Of a stretch of DNA of 22,029 nt, positions 14,235 through 22,028 are shown in pieces (position 1 is the first letter of the stretch; the number at the start of each line of letters is the position of its first letter). The translations under genes were made by a program, and so were the position numbers. This DNA is from an uncultured Lachnospiraceae bacterium. Its GTDB lineage: Bacteria > Bacillota > Clostridia > Lachnospirales > Lachnospiraceae. Location of the stretch: NCBI GenBank assembly GCA_910587955.1, contig CAJUNN010000048.1:1-22029 (forward strand), given 5' to 3'. The notes under the pieces were generated by a model that worked only from the letters and a program-made list of their open reading frames with translations, was not told the DNA's origin and ran no database searches.

Positions 14235-16067
14235 ATGAAGGAAGTCAAGAATTCAAAGAAACCGTTTCTATATTATTATCTGGTGGTCTGCGTCATTATG
14301 ATCCTGCTGAACTGGCTGCTGATCCCAAGGGCTTTGGCGCCCAAAGTAAAAGAGGTGGGGTATGACACGTTCCTGACCATGCTGGAGGAGGAGAATATCA
14401 AGGAAGTCCAGGTGGAGGAAAACCAGATCATTTTCTCGGATAAATCAGACCCTGCAGGGTACTATAAGACCGGCCTTTTCAACGATCCGGGGCTGGTGGA
14501 GCGCTTGCGTACGGCAGGCGTAGTTTTCGGCACGGAGATTGTGGAGGAGCCCTCCGTCTGGACCTCCCTTCTGGTCTCCCTGGCGCCGTTTCTCTTTTTC
14601 ATTCTGCTGGGCCAGCTTCTCATGCGGAGCATGAGCAAGCGCATGGGCGGCATGGGAAATGCCATGACCTTTGGAAAGAGCAATGCCAAGATCTATGTGG
14701 AGTCTACGACCGGGATTCATTTTTCCGATGTGGCGGGGGAGGATGAGGCCAAGGAGGTTTTGACGGAGATTGTAGATTTTCTGCACAATCCGGAGAAATA
14801 CGCCCAGATTGGCGCCTCTATGCCCAAGGGTGCGCTTCTGGTGGGCCCTCCGGGAACGGGAAAGACCCTGCTTGCCAAGGCGGTGGCCGGAGAGGCAAAT
14901 GTTCCGTTTTTCTCCATCTCCGGTTCGGAATTTGTGGAGATGTTTGTAGGTATGGGTGCGGCCAAGGTGCGGGATCTCTTTAAGCAGGCCAATGAGAAAG
15001 CCCCCTGCATTGTCTTTATTGACGAGATTGATACCATCGGCAAAAAGCGGGACAACGGTGGGATGGGCGGAAACGATGAGCGGGAACAGACCTTAAACCA
15101 GCTTCTGACGGAAATGGACGGATTTGACGGGAGGAAAGGCGTGATGATCCTGGCTGCCACCAACCGGCCGGAGTCTCTGGATCCGGCTCTCCTGCGTCCG
15201 GGGCGTTTCGACCGGAGAGTTCCGGTGGAGCTGCCGGATCTGAAAGGCCGGGAGGATATTCTCAAGGTTCACGCGAAAAAAGTCCGCCTGGCGGAGGATG
15301 TGGATTTCAATGCCATTGCCCGGGCGGCTGCGGGAGCGTCGGGTGCAGAGCTGGCCAATATGATCAACGAGGCGGCCCTGCGGGCCGTGCGCCAGGGCCG
15401 TCCATATGTGGTCCAGAGCGATTTGGAGGAGAGCGTGGAGGTGGTCATTGCCGGCTACCAGAAGAAAAACAAGGTGCTTTCCAACAAAGAAAAGCTGATT
15501 GTATCCTACCATGAGGTGGGGCACGCCTTGGTGGCTGCCCTGCAGAACCATTCGGCTCCGGTCCACAAGATTACCATTATCCCCCGTACCTCCGGCGCCC
15601 TGGGCTATACCATGCAGGTGGAGGAAGGGGAGCATAATCTGATGTCCAAGGAGGAGATCGAGAACAAGATAGCCACCTTTACGGGAGGCCGCGTGGCGGA
15701 GGAGCTGGTTTTCCATTCCGTGACTACGGGAGCTTCTAACGATATTGAACAGGCTACCAAGCTGGCCCGGGCCATGATCACCCGGTTCGGCATGAGCGAG
15801 GAATTCGATATGGTGGCTATGGAGACCGTGAACAACCAGTACCTGGGCGGGGATACGTCCCTGGCCTGTTCCAATGAGACGGCTGCTCTCATTGACCGGA
15901 AGGTGGTGGAGGTGGTGAAGGCCCAGCACGAGAAAGCCAGAACCCTGCTGTCGGAAAATCTGTCCAAGCTCCACGAGATCGCCAAGTTCCTGTATGAGAG
16001 GGAAACCATTACCGGGGAAGAGTTTATGGGGATTCTGGAGGCAAAGCCGGAGAGCGCGAAGGAGTAG
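14235..16067 (+). CDS. ftsH: ATP-dependent zinc metalloprotease FtsH
   Basis: A 610-residue membrane-anchored AAA protease that degrades misfolded or regulated membrane and cytoplasmic proteins. The frame extends to 14169, but GGAGGG at 14218-14223 supports the ATG at 14235. Transmembrane helices are at ~11-31 and ~108-130, with a small external domain between. The AAA domain has Walker A GPPGTGKT (204-211), the pore loop FVEMFVGMGA, Walker B VFIDEID (260-266) and the second-region RPGRFDR (321-327). The protease site is HEVGH (426-430), where most FtsH have HEAGH; both zinc histidines and the catalytic glutamate are kept, and the later ASNDIEQAT supplies the third ligand. It is likely active. 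The C-terminal tail is short. A small membrane protein gene follows 16 bases later. Confidence 0.97.
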   Translation: MKEVKNSKKPFLYYYLVVCVIMILLNWLLIPRALAPKVKEVGYDTFLTMLEEENIKEVQVEENQIIFSDKSDPAGYYKTGLFNDPGLVERLRTAGVVFGTEIVEEPSVWTSLLVSLAPFLFFILLGQLLMRSMSKRMGGMGNAMTFGKSNAKIYVESTTGIHFSDVAGEDEAKEVLTEIVDFLHNPEKYAQIGASMPKGALLVGPPGTGKTLLAKAVAGEANVPFFSISGSEFVEMFVGMGAAKVRDLFKQANEKAPCIVFIDEIDTIGKKRDNGGMGGNDEREQTLNQLLTEMDGFDGRKGVMILAATNRPESLDPALLRPGRFDRRVPVELPDLKGREDILKVHAKKVRLAEDVDFNAIARAAAGASGAELANMINEAALRAVRQGRPYVVQSDLEESVEVVIAGYQKKNKVLSNKEKLIVSYHEVGHALVAALQNHSAPVHKITIIPRTSGALGYTMQVEEGEHNLMSKEEIENKIATFTGGRVAEELVFHSVTTGASNDIEQATKLARAMITRFGMSEEFDMVAMETVNNQYLGGDTSLACSNETAALIDRKVVEVVKAQHEKARTLLSENLSKLHEIAKFLYERETITGEEFMGILEAKPESAKE

Positions 16068-16083
16068 TAAGGAGGATGCACAG

Positions 16084-16608
16084 ATGGTTTTCTTTTATCT
16101 TTTGCTTTTGTCCGCCCTCTGGCTGATCTTCCTCCTTGGCGTAATTTTGATTACAGGGCAGACTTGCAGGCGCACGTCGTGGTGGCATGAGGAGGATAAA
16201 ATACAAGGCTACATTGAAATCTCCAACCCCAGGCTTGCCAGGCTTCTGATTCCAGAGTATCTGGGATGCAGCACTCACATTCAAACCAACATTCCCGCCC
16301 TGTATAACGTATTTTATGTCAATAAATATCCCACCCGCCTGTCCCTGGTGGGGCTGGCGGATTACGGTGCCACAGCCATCCTCGGGATATGGTACGGGGT
16401 GTGCATCACCGCTTATTTCTGGTTTGGCTGGTATGACAATCCTATGATTCCTCTGACGGTGGGCCTTTTGATGGCCAGGGCAGTCCTTTTTATGTTTTTG
16501 GGCGCGTGGAATGGCTCCCGGGTGAGGCTAGAGGAAATGGAACAGATTTCAAGGGTGGAGTGGAGGCGGCGGAAGCGAGACAGAAAAAATAGAAACGGCG
16601 AATTGTAA
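16084..16608 (+). CDS. Small membrane protein of unknown function
   Basis: A 174-residue protein that I do not recognise. The frame opens at 15994 inside ftsH, but AAGGAGG (about 16069-16075) clearly selects the ATG at 16084. It has an N-terminal helix (3-24), a ~65-residue polar middle part with SWWHEEDKIQGYIEISNP and the YNVFYVNKYP stretch, then two helices (~93-116 and ~122-142) and a strongly basic tail (WRRRKRDRKNRN) that should lie in the cytoplasm. It follows ftsH by 16 bases and ends at a good terminator, so it is probably co-transcribed with ftsH. A role in FtsH regulation or membrane upkeep is possible but is only suggested by position. Confidence 0.8.
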   Translation: MVFFYLLLLSALWLIFLLGVILITGQTCRRTSWWHEEDKIQGYIEISNPRLARLLIPEYLGCSTHIQTNIPALYNVFYVNKYPTRLSLVGLADYGATAILGIWYGVCITAYFWFGWYDNPMIPLTVGLLMARAVLFMFLGAWNGSRVRLEEMEQISRVEWRRRKRDRKNRNGEL

Positions 16609-16616
16609 AAAGGGAA

Positions 16617-16655
16617 AGCTGTCCCGGAGAGGTAAAGATCCGGGGCAGCTTTTTT
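16617..16655 (+). terminator. Bidirectional terminator between convergent genes
   Basis: AGCTGTCCCGGA (16617-16628) pairs with TCCGGGGCAGCT (16639-16650) with one G-U pair and a 10-nt loop, followed by TTTTTT. On the other strand the same stem is followed by a T-rich run (TTTCCCTTTTT). The MATE stop codon on the minus strand lies at the edge of the stem, so it serves both converging units. Confidence 0.85.
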
Positions 16656-17979
16656 AGTATCCGTATTTTTTCCGTTTCCCACAAAGGAACAAAACTGTCA
16701 CTATAAGCGCCAGAATCTCTGCCAACACGGTAGAACACCAGATTCCGTCAACACCCCAAATAAGGGGCAGGAGAAGGACCGCCGCGCACTGGAAGAGTAA
16801 GGTGCGCAGAAAAGAGATGAGCGCGGAGGTAAGTCCGTCTCCCAGGGCCGTAAAGAAGGAGGAGCCGAAAATGGCGAAGCCTGAGAAGAGGAAGGAAAAG
16901 GAAAAAATAGCAAAGGCCCGGACGGTCAGGCTCATAAGCTCCGGGTCGTAGCCCACAAACAGTAAGGTCAGGGGCCGGGCCAGGGTCTGGCCTGCCAGAA
17001 GCATCAAAAGAGAGAAGGAGACCGTCAGTACCAGACTCTTTTTTAACAGGCTTTTGCACTCCTGCGTATTTCCGGCTCCGTGGTGGTAGCTGATAACGGG
17101 GGCTGCGCCCACGGCATAGCCCAGGAATACGGCCTGGAAGATCAGGCTCACATACATGAGGACCCCGTAGGCGGAGACGCCGTTTTCCCCTACGTATTTC
17201 ATCAGCTGGATATTGTAGAGCATGTTCACCAGGGACATGGAGATGTTGGTCATCAGCTCGGAGGAACCGTTGGTGCAGGTGTTGAAAAGGGCGCGCCGGT
17301 CAAAACGGCACTTGGTCAGCCGGAGCAGGCTTTTGTTCCTGCGTCCGAAGTAGAGGAGGGGAATGGCGCCGCCGAAAAACTGGCTTACGGCAGTAGCGGC
17401 TGCCGCGCCTTCGATTCCCCATTGGAATACTGCCACAAACAGAGCATCCAGGGCCATGTTGACGATGCCTGCGGCGGCAGTTACGGCCAGGCCGAGCTTG
17501 GGCTTCCCGGCGGTGGCGAAGAGGCACTGGAATTCAAATTCCAGAATCAGGAAGGGCAGGGCTGCGAGAACAATTCTGCCATAGGTGATGCAGTGCGCTA
17601 AAAGCCGGCCCTCCGCTCCCATAAGGGCTGCCACAGGGCGCAGAAATACAAAGCCCAGGAGGGTGAGCACAAGGCCGAAGCCTGCAGAGACGTAGATAAT
17701 CAGGGAAAAGAGTTCGTTGGCTTCCTCGGTCTTTCCCTGGCCCATACGGATGGCAATGAGGGCGCTCCCTCCGGTGCCGAACATAAAGCCTGCGCAGCCG
17801 AGCATCATGAGGAAGGGCATGATGAAATTAACGGCCGCAAAGGGCGTTTTTCCTACAAAGTTTGAGATAAAAAATCCGTCCACGATACCGTAGATGGAAG
17901 TGAAAATCAGCATCAGGATAGAAGGATACGTATAGCGGAGCAGACGTTTATAAGTAAAGTGATCGGATAACTGTATCAT
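16654..17979 (-). CDS. MATE family multidrug exporter
   Basis: A 441-residue integral membrane protein with about twelve hydrophobic segments in the two-times-six MATE layout. Landmarks include YPSILMLIFTSIYGIVDGFF near the start, the AAVNFIMPFLMMLG and GTGGSALIAIRMGQG stretches of the first half, and the second-half SAYGVLMYVSLIFQAVFLGY followed by PVISYHHGAGN. Family members expel cationic drugs or metabolites in exchange for Na+ or H+. The start has AAAGGAG eight to nine bases upstream on the minus strand. It lies 14 bases after the MarR gene in the same direction, and so is probably co-transcribed and repressed by it. It differs in sequence from the second MATE gene on the other side of the regulator, so the pair is not a recent duplication. 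The substrate is unknown. Confidence 0.95.
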   Translation of the reverse strand: MIQLSDHFTYKRLLRYTYPSILMLIFTSIYGIVDGFFISNFVGKTPFAAVNFIMPFLMMLGCAGFMFGTGGSALIAIRMGQGKTEEANELFSLIIYVSAGFGLVLTLLGFVFLRPVAALMGAEGRLLAHCITYGRIVLAALPFLILEFEFQCLFATAGKPKLGLAVTAAAGIVNMALDALFVAVFQWGIEGAAAATAVSQFFGGAIPLLYFGRRNKSLLRLTKCRFDRRALFNTCTNGSSELMTNISMSLVNMLYNIQLMKYVGENGVSAYGVLMYVSLIFQAVFLGYAVGAAPVISYHHGAGNTQECKSLLKKSLVLTVSFSLLMLLAGQTLARPLTLLFVGYDPELMSLTVRAFAIFSFSFLFSGFAIFGSSFFTALGDGLTSALISFLRTLLFQCAAVLLLPLIWGVDGIWCSTVLAEILALIVTVLFLCGKRKKYGY

Positions 17980-17993
17980 ATGGATGACTCCTT

Positions 17994-18431
17994 TTACAAT
18001 TCTTTTGCTTTTTCCCGGAGGGCAGTTAGAAATGCCTCTGTTAATTCTAAATATTTCTGTACATCTTCCTTTGCCCAGCAGGACAGAATCTCATTCTCTA
18101 TCTTCAGGACTTTCCCGGCTGTTTGCCGGGACAGGCACTCCCCCTTTTCGGTAAGACAGACCCGCTTGCTTTTCGCTCCCGCAGGTTTGAGATAAACCAG
18201 CTCTTCCGCCTCCATTTTCCGAAGAGCAGAATTTACAGTCTGCTTGCTTAAACCGGAGTTGCGGCAGATATCCTGAAGGAGACAGCTGGTTCCGTTGTCG
18301 CAGATGGAGTAAAGAATCTGCATGATGCTGTCGGAAAGCCCCAGCCTTTGGGCCATGTCGTGGTAAACAGCGTTGGTTTCTCCCAGCAGATAATTAAAAC
18401 GTTTCATGAATGTGGATGCTTTGTGTTCCAT
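17994..18431 (-). CDS. MarR family transcriptional regulator
   Basis: A 145-residue winged-helix regulator. An N-terminal dimerisation helix is followed by a wHTH region: LGLSDSIMQILYSICDNG, LLQDICRNSGLSKQTVNSAL as the recognition part, then a wing with KSKRVCLTEKGE, and C-terminal helices. MarR proteins usually repress exporter genes and let go on binding phenolic or drug-like ligands. The start has GGAGGGG on the minus strand a few bases upstream. It heads the minus-strand unit with the MATE exporter, and its upstream region carries two related palindromes overlapping its own consensus promoter, so self-repression is likely. The divergent second MATE gene could be controlled from the same sites. 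There is no cysteine pattern suggesting OhrR-like peroxide sensing. Confidence 0.93.
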   Translation of the reverse strand: MEHKASTFMKRFNYLLGETNAVYHDMAQRLGLSDSIMQILYSICDNGTSCLLQDICRNSGLSKQTVNSALRKMEAEELVYLKPAGAKSKRVCLTEKGECLSRQTAGKVLKIENEILSCWAKEDVQKYLELTEAFLTALREKAKEL

Positions 18432-18446
18432 GCGGCCCCTCCATAT

Positions 18447-18462
18447 AGTACGAAATCGGACT
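18447..18462. promoter_or_regulatory. MarR-type operator 1
   Basis: AGTACGAAATCGGACT is an imperfect 16-bp palindrome (AGT-n-CGA-nn-TCG-n-ACT). It lies just downstream of the expected start of the marR transcript and just before the marR ribosome binding site. Confidence 0.6.
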
Positions 18463-18473
18463 TGACAGTTGCG

Positions 18474-18502
18474 ATTATAGTATGATTTCGTACAAATGTC
18501 AA
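18474..18502 (-). promoter_or_regulatory. Consensus promoter of marR-MATE unit
   Basis: Read on the minus strand, TTGACA (18497-18502) and TATAAT (18474-18479) are perfect consensus boxes with a 17-base spacer. Such a strong promoter needs a repressor; a MarR-type operator fills the spacer and a second one follows the transcription start. Confidence 0.85.
18478..18493. promoter_or_regulatory. MarR-type operator 2
   Basis: On the minus strand this reads TGTACGAAATCATACT, matching operator 1 in 13 of 16 positions. It lies between the -35 and -10 boxes of the marR promoter. Together the two sites also form a perfect 10-bp inverted repeat, GTACGAAATC (18448-18457) with GATTTCGTAC (18484-18493). 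Confidence 0.6.
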
Positions 18503-18544
18503 GAGATGAGGACGGAAAACCTTTTCGGATGCAGAATTATATAT

Positions 18545-18550
18545 TATAAT
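18545..18550 (+). promoter_or_regulatory. Candidate -10 box for the divergent MATE gene
   Basis: TATAAT lies 33 bases before the start codon at 18583 in a short AT-rich patch. The -35 region (TTTTCG at 17-base spacing) is poor, so the promoter is weak or assisted. Confidence 0.35.
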
Positions 18551-18582
18551 AAACGGCAGAACGGAAATGAGGAGGGCTTTTC

Positions 18583-19938
18583 ATGGCGGAGACGGCCGGG
18601 ACGAAACATGATTTTACGGAAGGAAGCATGGCGGCAAATATCCTGCGCCTGTCTTTTCCTATGATATTGGCGCAGCTTGTGAATGTGCTGTACAACATTG
18701 TGGACCGGATGTATCTGGGCCATATGCCGGGGGACGGGCGTTTGGCTCTGACCGGCGTTGGAGTGGCATTCCCCATCATTACCATGGTCAATGCCTTCGC
18801 CAACCTCTGCGGCAGCGGCGGGGCACCTCTTTGTTCCATTGAACGGGGGAGGGGCAATGACAGGCGGGCGGAGGAGATTATGGGAAATTCTCTGACGCTC
18901 TTGGTCCTTTTCGGCGTTTTGCTGACTGGGGCCGGGTATCTTTTCAAGGTTCCCCTTTTGTATCTTTTCGGAGCCAGCAGACAGACAATTTCCTATGCCA
19001 ATGACTATATGAATATTTATCTGGCGGGCAATCTCTTTGTAATGCTGGGTTTAGGGATGAATCCCTTTATTGAATCCCAGGGTTTCGCCCGCACGGGCAT
19101 GTTTACGGTGATCATTGGAGCTGCCTTAAACCTGGTGTTAGATCCCCTGTTCATTTTCGGAATGGGGCTGGGAGTGAGAGGGGCTGCGCTGGCTACCGTT
19201 CTCTCCCAGCTGGCGTCGGCAGCCTGGGTGCTGGCATTTTTAGGCGGAAGGAGGGCGATTCTTTGTCTGCGGCTTTCCAATCTGCGCCTGCGGCTTGGAC
19301 TAGTGAGAGAGATTCTGTCCCTGGGTCTTTCCGGTTTTACCATGTCAGTGACCAACAGTCTGGTCCAGATTTTCTGCAATGCCTCCCTGCAGTTCTACGG
19401 GGGCGACCTCTATGTGGGAGCCATGACCATCATCTATTCTGTCCGGGAAGTGGTGCAGATGCCGATGCAGGGCTTCACCCTGGGAGCCCAGCCGGTGCTT
19501 GGTTATAATTACGGAGCCGGGACAAACGGGCGGGTCAAAGAGGGAATTCGCTTTATGATGCGGGTGACTTTGTGCTATTCCCTGGTTATCTGGGCGCTGC
19601 TGATGCTTTTTCCCCAAGGGGTGATTCGCCTCTTTAATGGGGAAGCCCGGCTTTTGGAAGCAGCAACTGTTTCTTTGCGCCTGCATTTTGTGCTGTTTTT
19701 CTTTATGGCTTTCCAGTATGTGGGGCAGACTGTTTTCGTGAGTCTGGGCAAGGCAAAGCAGGCTGTTTTCTTTTCCCTGTTCCGCAAAGCCATTCTGGGA
19801 GTGCCGCTGATACTTCTGCTGCCTCATCTGTGGAACTTAGGGATCTACGGCGTGCTGGTGTCAGAGCCTGTCACAAACATTGTGGGAGGTCTGGCCTGCT
19901 ATCTTACCATGATGGGGACTGTGTGGAAGAAATTGTAA
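18583..19938 (+). CDS. MATE family multidrug exporter, MepA-like
   Basis: A 451-residue membrane protein with the MATE two-by-six helix layout. It has the MepA-like opening MAANILRLSFPMILAQLVNVLYN and then IVDRMYLGHMPGDGRLALTG, the NPFIESQGFARTGM stretch, the LNLVLDPLFIFGMGLGVRGAALAT stretch split across helices 5-6, and the second-half QMPMQGFTLGAQPVLGYNYGAG. The last is a hallmark of the branch. Likely role: Na+- or H+-driven export of cationic drugs or dyes. GAGGAGGG just upstream supports the start. It is divergent from marR and its MATE partner, sharing a ~150-bp control region. No terminator is visible after it, and the MFS gene follows 54 bases later, so they may share a transcript. 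Confidence 0.95.
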   Translation: MAETAGTKHDFTEGSMAANILRLSFPMILAQLVNVLYNIVDRMYLGHMPGDGRLALTGVGVAFPIITMVNAFANLCGSGGAPLCSIERGRGNDRRAEEIMGNSLTLLVLFGVLLTGAGYLFKVPLLYLFGASRQTISYANDYMNIYLAGNLFVMLGLGMNPFIESQGFARTGMFTVIIGAALNLVLDPLFIFGMGLGVRGAALATVLSQLASAAWVLAFLGGRRAILCLRLSNLRLRLGLVREILSLGLSGFTMSVTNSLVQIFCNASLQFYGGDLYVGAMTIIYSVREVVQMPMQGFTLGAQPVLGYNYGAGTNGRVKEGIRFMMRVTLCYSLVIWALLMLFPQGVIRLFNGEARLLEAATVSLRLHFVLFFFMAFQYVGQTVFVSLGKAKQAVFFSLFRKAILGVPLILLLPHLWNLGIYGVLVSEPVTNIVGGLACYLTMMGTVWKKL

Positions 19939-19992
19939 GGGAATCGGGTAACAACATTTGACTGCAAGGCTGCAGGAAACGGAGGATGCTTC

Positions 19993-21171
19993 ATGAGACT
20001 GAATTATAAAACGACCATGTTTTCCTGCTTCGTGGGATACATCGTCCAGGCAGTGGTAAATAATTTTGCACCGCTTTTATTTGTTATGTTCCAGGACATT
20101 TACGGGATACCTTTGAGCAAAATCACCCTTCTGGTAACTGTAAATTTTTTGGTGCAGCTGACGGTGGATCTGCTGGGGGCAGGCTTTATTGATAAAATCG
20201 GCTACCGGGCTTCCATTCTGACAGCTCACGCCTGCTCGTCTGCGGGATTTCTGTTACTTACTGTTTTGCCGGAGGTCATGGATCCTTTTGCAGGCATTCT
20301 GCTTTCTGTCATTGTCTACGCAGTAGGCGGAGGCATTATAGAAGTCCTGATCAGTCCCATAATGGAGAGCTGCCCCACGGAACACAAAGAAAAGGCCATG
20401 AGCCTGCTCCATTCCTTTTACTGCTGGGGGCATGTGGGGGTTGTGCTTTTATCCACTCTGTTTTTCCGGGTATTCGGCCTGGGCCAATGGCGGATTCTTG
20501 CACTTTTGTGGGCTGTGCTTCCCCTTTTAAATGGCGCTGTATTTATAAAGACGCCCATCGCTCCCCTGATATCCTCCGGTGAAAAGGGGATGACGGTAAA
20601 AGAATTGTTTGGAAACAGCATGTTCTGGCTCTTTATGATTATGATGGCCTGTTCCGGCGCAAGCGAGCTGTCTGTGAGCCAGTGGGCTTCGGCCTTTGCC
20701 GAGCGGGCACTCGGCATCAGCAAAACGGCAGGCGATCTGGCAGGTCCCATGGCCTTTGCCGTTCTGATGGGCAGCGCCCGGGTTTTTTACGGAAAATACG
20801 GGGAAAAGATAAATCTCGGCAAATTTATGATTTTCAGCAGTTCTTTCTGCATCCTTGCATATCTTTTGATGAGCGCCGCACCGTCCCCGCTGCTCAGTCT
20901 CTTTGGGTGTGCTCTAAGCGGCATTTCGGTGGGCATTCTCTGGCCGGGAACATTCAGCAAAGCCTCCGCATCCCTGCGCGGCGGAGGTACGGCTATGTTT
21001 GCCATGCTGGCGCTGGCAGGAGATCTGGGCTGCTCTGCAGGGCCTTCCCTGGTTGGCGCTGTCTCTGATCTGTGGGAAGGAGATATGAGGCGCGGGATTC
21101 TGGCGGCCGCTGTTTTTCCGGTGCTGCTCACGTTGTGCCTGCTTGCGGGCTTTCGGAAAAATAAGATATAA
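19993..21171 (+). CDS. Major facilitator superfamily transporter
   Basis: A 392-residue membrane protein with about twelve hydrophobic segments in two six-helix halves separated by a polar loop near residues 190-205. The loop between helices 2 and 3 reads AGFIDKIGYRASIL, the family's G-x-x-x-D-R-x-G-R/K-like signature in a loose form. The C-terminal half has WPGTFSKASASLRGGGTAMFA and ends with a short basic tail. The general look is nearest the FucP/NagP-like or metabolite-proton symporters, but no substrate motif is clear. GGAGG lies about eight bases before the ATG. The gene sits after the MepA-like exporter in the same direction, so a shared role in efflux is possible, but import of a sugar cannot be excluded. 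Confidence 0.9.
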   Translation: MRLNYKTTMFSCFVGYIVQAVVNNFAPLLFVMFQDIYGIPLSKITLLVTVNFLVQLTVDLLGAGFIDKIGYRASILTAHACSSAGFLLLTVLPEVMDPFAGILLSVIVYAVGGGIIEVLISPIMESCPTEHKEKAMSLLHSFYCWGHVGVVLLSTLFFRVFGLGQWRILALLWAVLPLLNGAVFIKTPIAPLISSGEKGMTVKELFGNSMFWLFMIMMACSGASELSVSQWASAFAERALGISKTAGDLAGPMAFAVLMGSARVFYGKYGEKINLGKFMIFSSSFCILAYLLMSAAPSPLLSLFGCALSGISVGILWPGTFSKASASLRGGGTAMFAMLALAGDLGCSAGPSLVGAVSDLWEGDMRRGILAAAVFPVLLTLCLLAGFRKNKI

Positions 21172-21224
21172 AACCAGGATGCTGCACAGTGGCATTACAG
21201 TTTTTAAAGAGCCGGTTCTGTCTC

Positions 21225-21253
21225 TTGCGGCGGGAACCCCTTTCTGTTATAAT
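21225..21253 (+). promoter_or_regulatory. Promoter upstream of the fold-back element
   Basis: TTGCGG (21225-21230) and a perfect TATAAT (21248-21253) are 17 bases apart. Transcription would begin near 21260, about 16 bases before the 267-nt fold-back element, and could continue into the nitroreductase remnant. Confidence 0.55.
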
Positions 21254-21275
21254 TTTCTATACATGTTGGGGTGTT

Positions 21276-21542
21276 AATGTTCAATAAGATATACTTCTTG
21301 GACTACTAATGTCCAAGAAGGTATATAAAACCGGACGCGTTCAGAAGCGGAAGAGGCTCCGGCAAACGGGGTAGAAATTCTGGTGAGCTAACTCTTAAGA
21401 CGCACTAAGTTCATCAGCAATGGCTTCTTCGCTAAGTGCTTTCTAAAGAGTGGATCTCACCTACATTTCTAAGCGCCCCCTGAATTGTTTACCGGGGCCT
21501 CTTCCCTTTCGGCGTCCGGATTATAATACCTTATTGAACATT
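21276..21542 (+). ncRNA. 267-nt nested fold-back element: structured RNA or MITE, class unknown
   Basis: Outer arms AATGTTCAATAAG (21276-21288) and CTTATTGAACATT (21530-21542) are perfect 13-bp inverted repeats. Inside lies a side hairpin (21289-21303 with 21311-21326, loop TACTAAT), then a long rod. Its pairs, in strict nested order, are 21331-21338/21512-21519 (8 bp), 21349-21367/21487-21505 (17 of 19 Watson-Crick), 21368-21371/21476-21479, 21372-21378/21465-21471, 21382-21387/21456-21461, 21391-21396/21446-21451 and 21402-21409/21432-21439 (one mismatch). No open frame covers it. A promoter lies just upstream. It could be a large structured non-coding RNA, a 5' leader, or a palindromic miniature mobile element. 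No target duplication is clear, and no known RNA class was recognised. Confidence 0.6.
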
Positions 21543-21591
21543 GTCGGTCCAATAAGTACGAAAAGCCGGAAAATCAGAGGAGGATGAAGCG

Positions 21592-21864
21592 ATGAGCCAA
21601 GTGCTGGAACAGATGAAAAAAAGAAGAAGTATCCGCAAGTTTAAGCCGGACATGGTACCTCAGGAGATCCTGGATCAGATTATCGAGGCAGGGCTTTACG
21701 CCGCCAGCGGCAAGGGACAGCAGAATACCATTATCATTCAGGTTACGGACAGGAAGCTCCGGGACGAGATAGCGAAGCGCAACTGTGAGATCGGCGGATG
21801 GAAGGAAGGTTTTGATCCCTTCTACGGGGCGCCTGCCATGCTGATCATTGGAAATATCCCTTGA
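21592..21864 (+). pseudogene. Nitroreductase family gene, 3' part missing
   Basis: The first ~85 codons are a normal nitroreductase N-terminus: KKRRSIRKFKPDMVP with the FMN-contacting RRSIR, then ILDQIIEAGLYAASGKGQQN and FDPFYGAPAMLIIG. A good AGAGGAGG site lies nine bases before the ATG. After LIIG the family pattern stops abruptly and a stop codon follows (21862-21864), giving 90 residues against about 165-200 in the family. The part supplying the second half of the FMN site and dimer surface is gone, so the product should be inactive. The break near 21850 coincides with the appearance of unrelated sequence read on the other strand, which points to a deletion or rearrangement. Confidence 0.75.
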
Positions 21865-21898
21865 TCGGGGGCAATCAGCCCGCCGATCATAGTTCTGG

Positions 21899-22028
21899 TC
21901 AGTGTGAAAGTAAAATAGTGTAGCTGCTTTCATCATCAGCAAGGCCATTCAGCTTTGTGCCAACTATAGCCGGTGCTTCCCCGAATATATCACCTTTCAA
22001 CGTGAAATTAGGGTCAGAAAGCCCGATA
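21899..22028 (-). pseudogene. Fragment resembling a metallophosphoesterase, cut at both ends
   Basis: On the minus strand a frame is open from the window edge to a stop at 21899-21901. It begins IGLSDPNFTLKGDIFGEAP and ends SSYTILLSH. In calcineurin-like metallophosphoesterases a 'GxxDP...' stretch followed by 'xxILLSHxPE' precedes the metal-binding GHxH, and this fragment resembles that part; the GHxH itself is missing because the frame ends at ILLSH. The resemblance rests on about forty residues. It may continue beyond 22029. It faces the truncated nitroreductase, so both genes appear to have lost their 3' ends at the same junction. Confidence 0.35.

Noticed and set aside
15093..15974. Long minus-strand frame (293 codons) opposite ftsH
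   Set aside because: It is antisense to the highly conserved FtsH protease domain and has no start signal; long antisense frames are expected in GC-richer genes.
21211..21245. Terminator after the MFS gene
   Set aside because: Only a 5-bp GGTTC/GAACC pairing with a short interrupted T run was found, and it overlaps a better promoter; too weak to call.
21276..21542. Fold-back element as a retron msr-msd RNA
   Set aside because: The outer 13-bp repeat, a short hairpin and a long rod recall retron RNA layout, but no reverse transcriptase gene is present on either side within the window.
21840..21935. Minus-strand frame containing RTMIGGLIAPDQG as an ABC ATPase fragment
   Set aside because: The match is about a dozen residues in a frame closed by stops on both sides, with no Walker A or signature nearby; it is likely chance.
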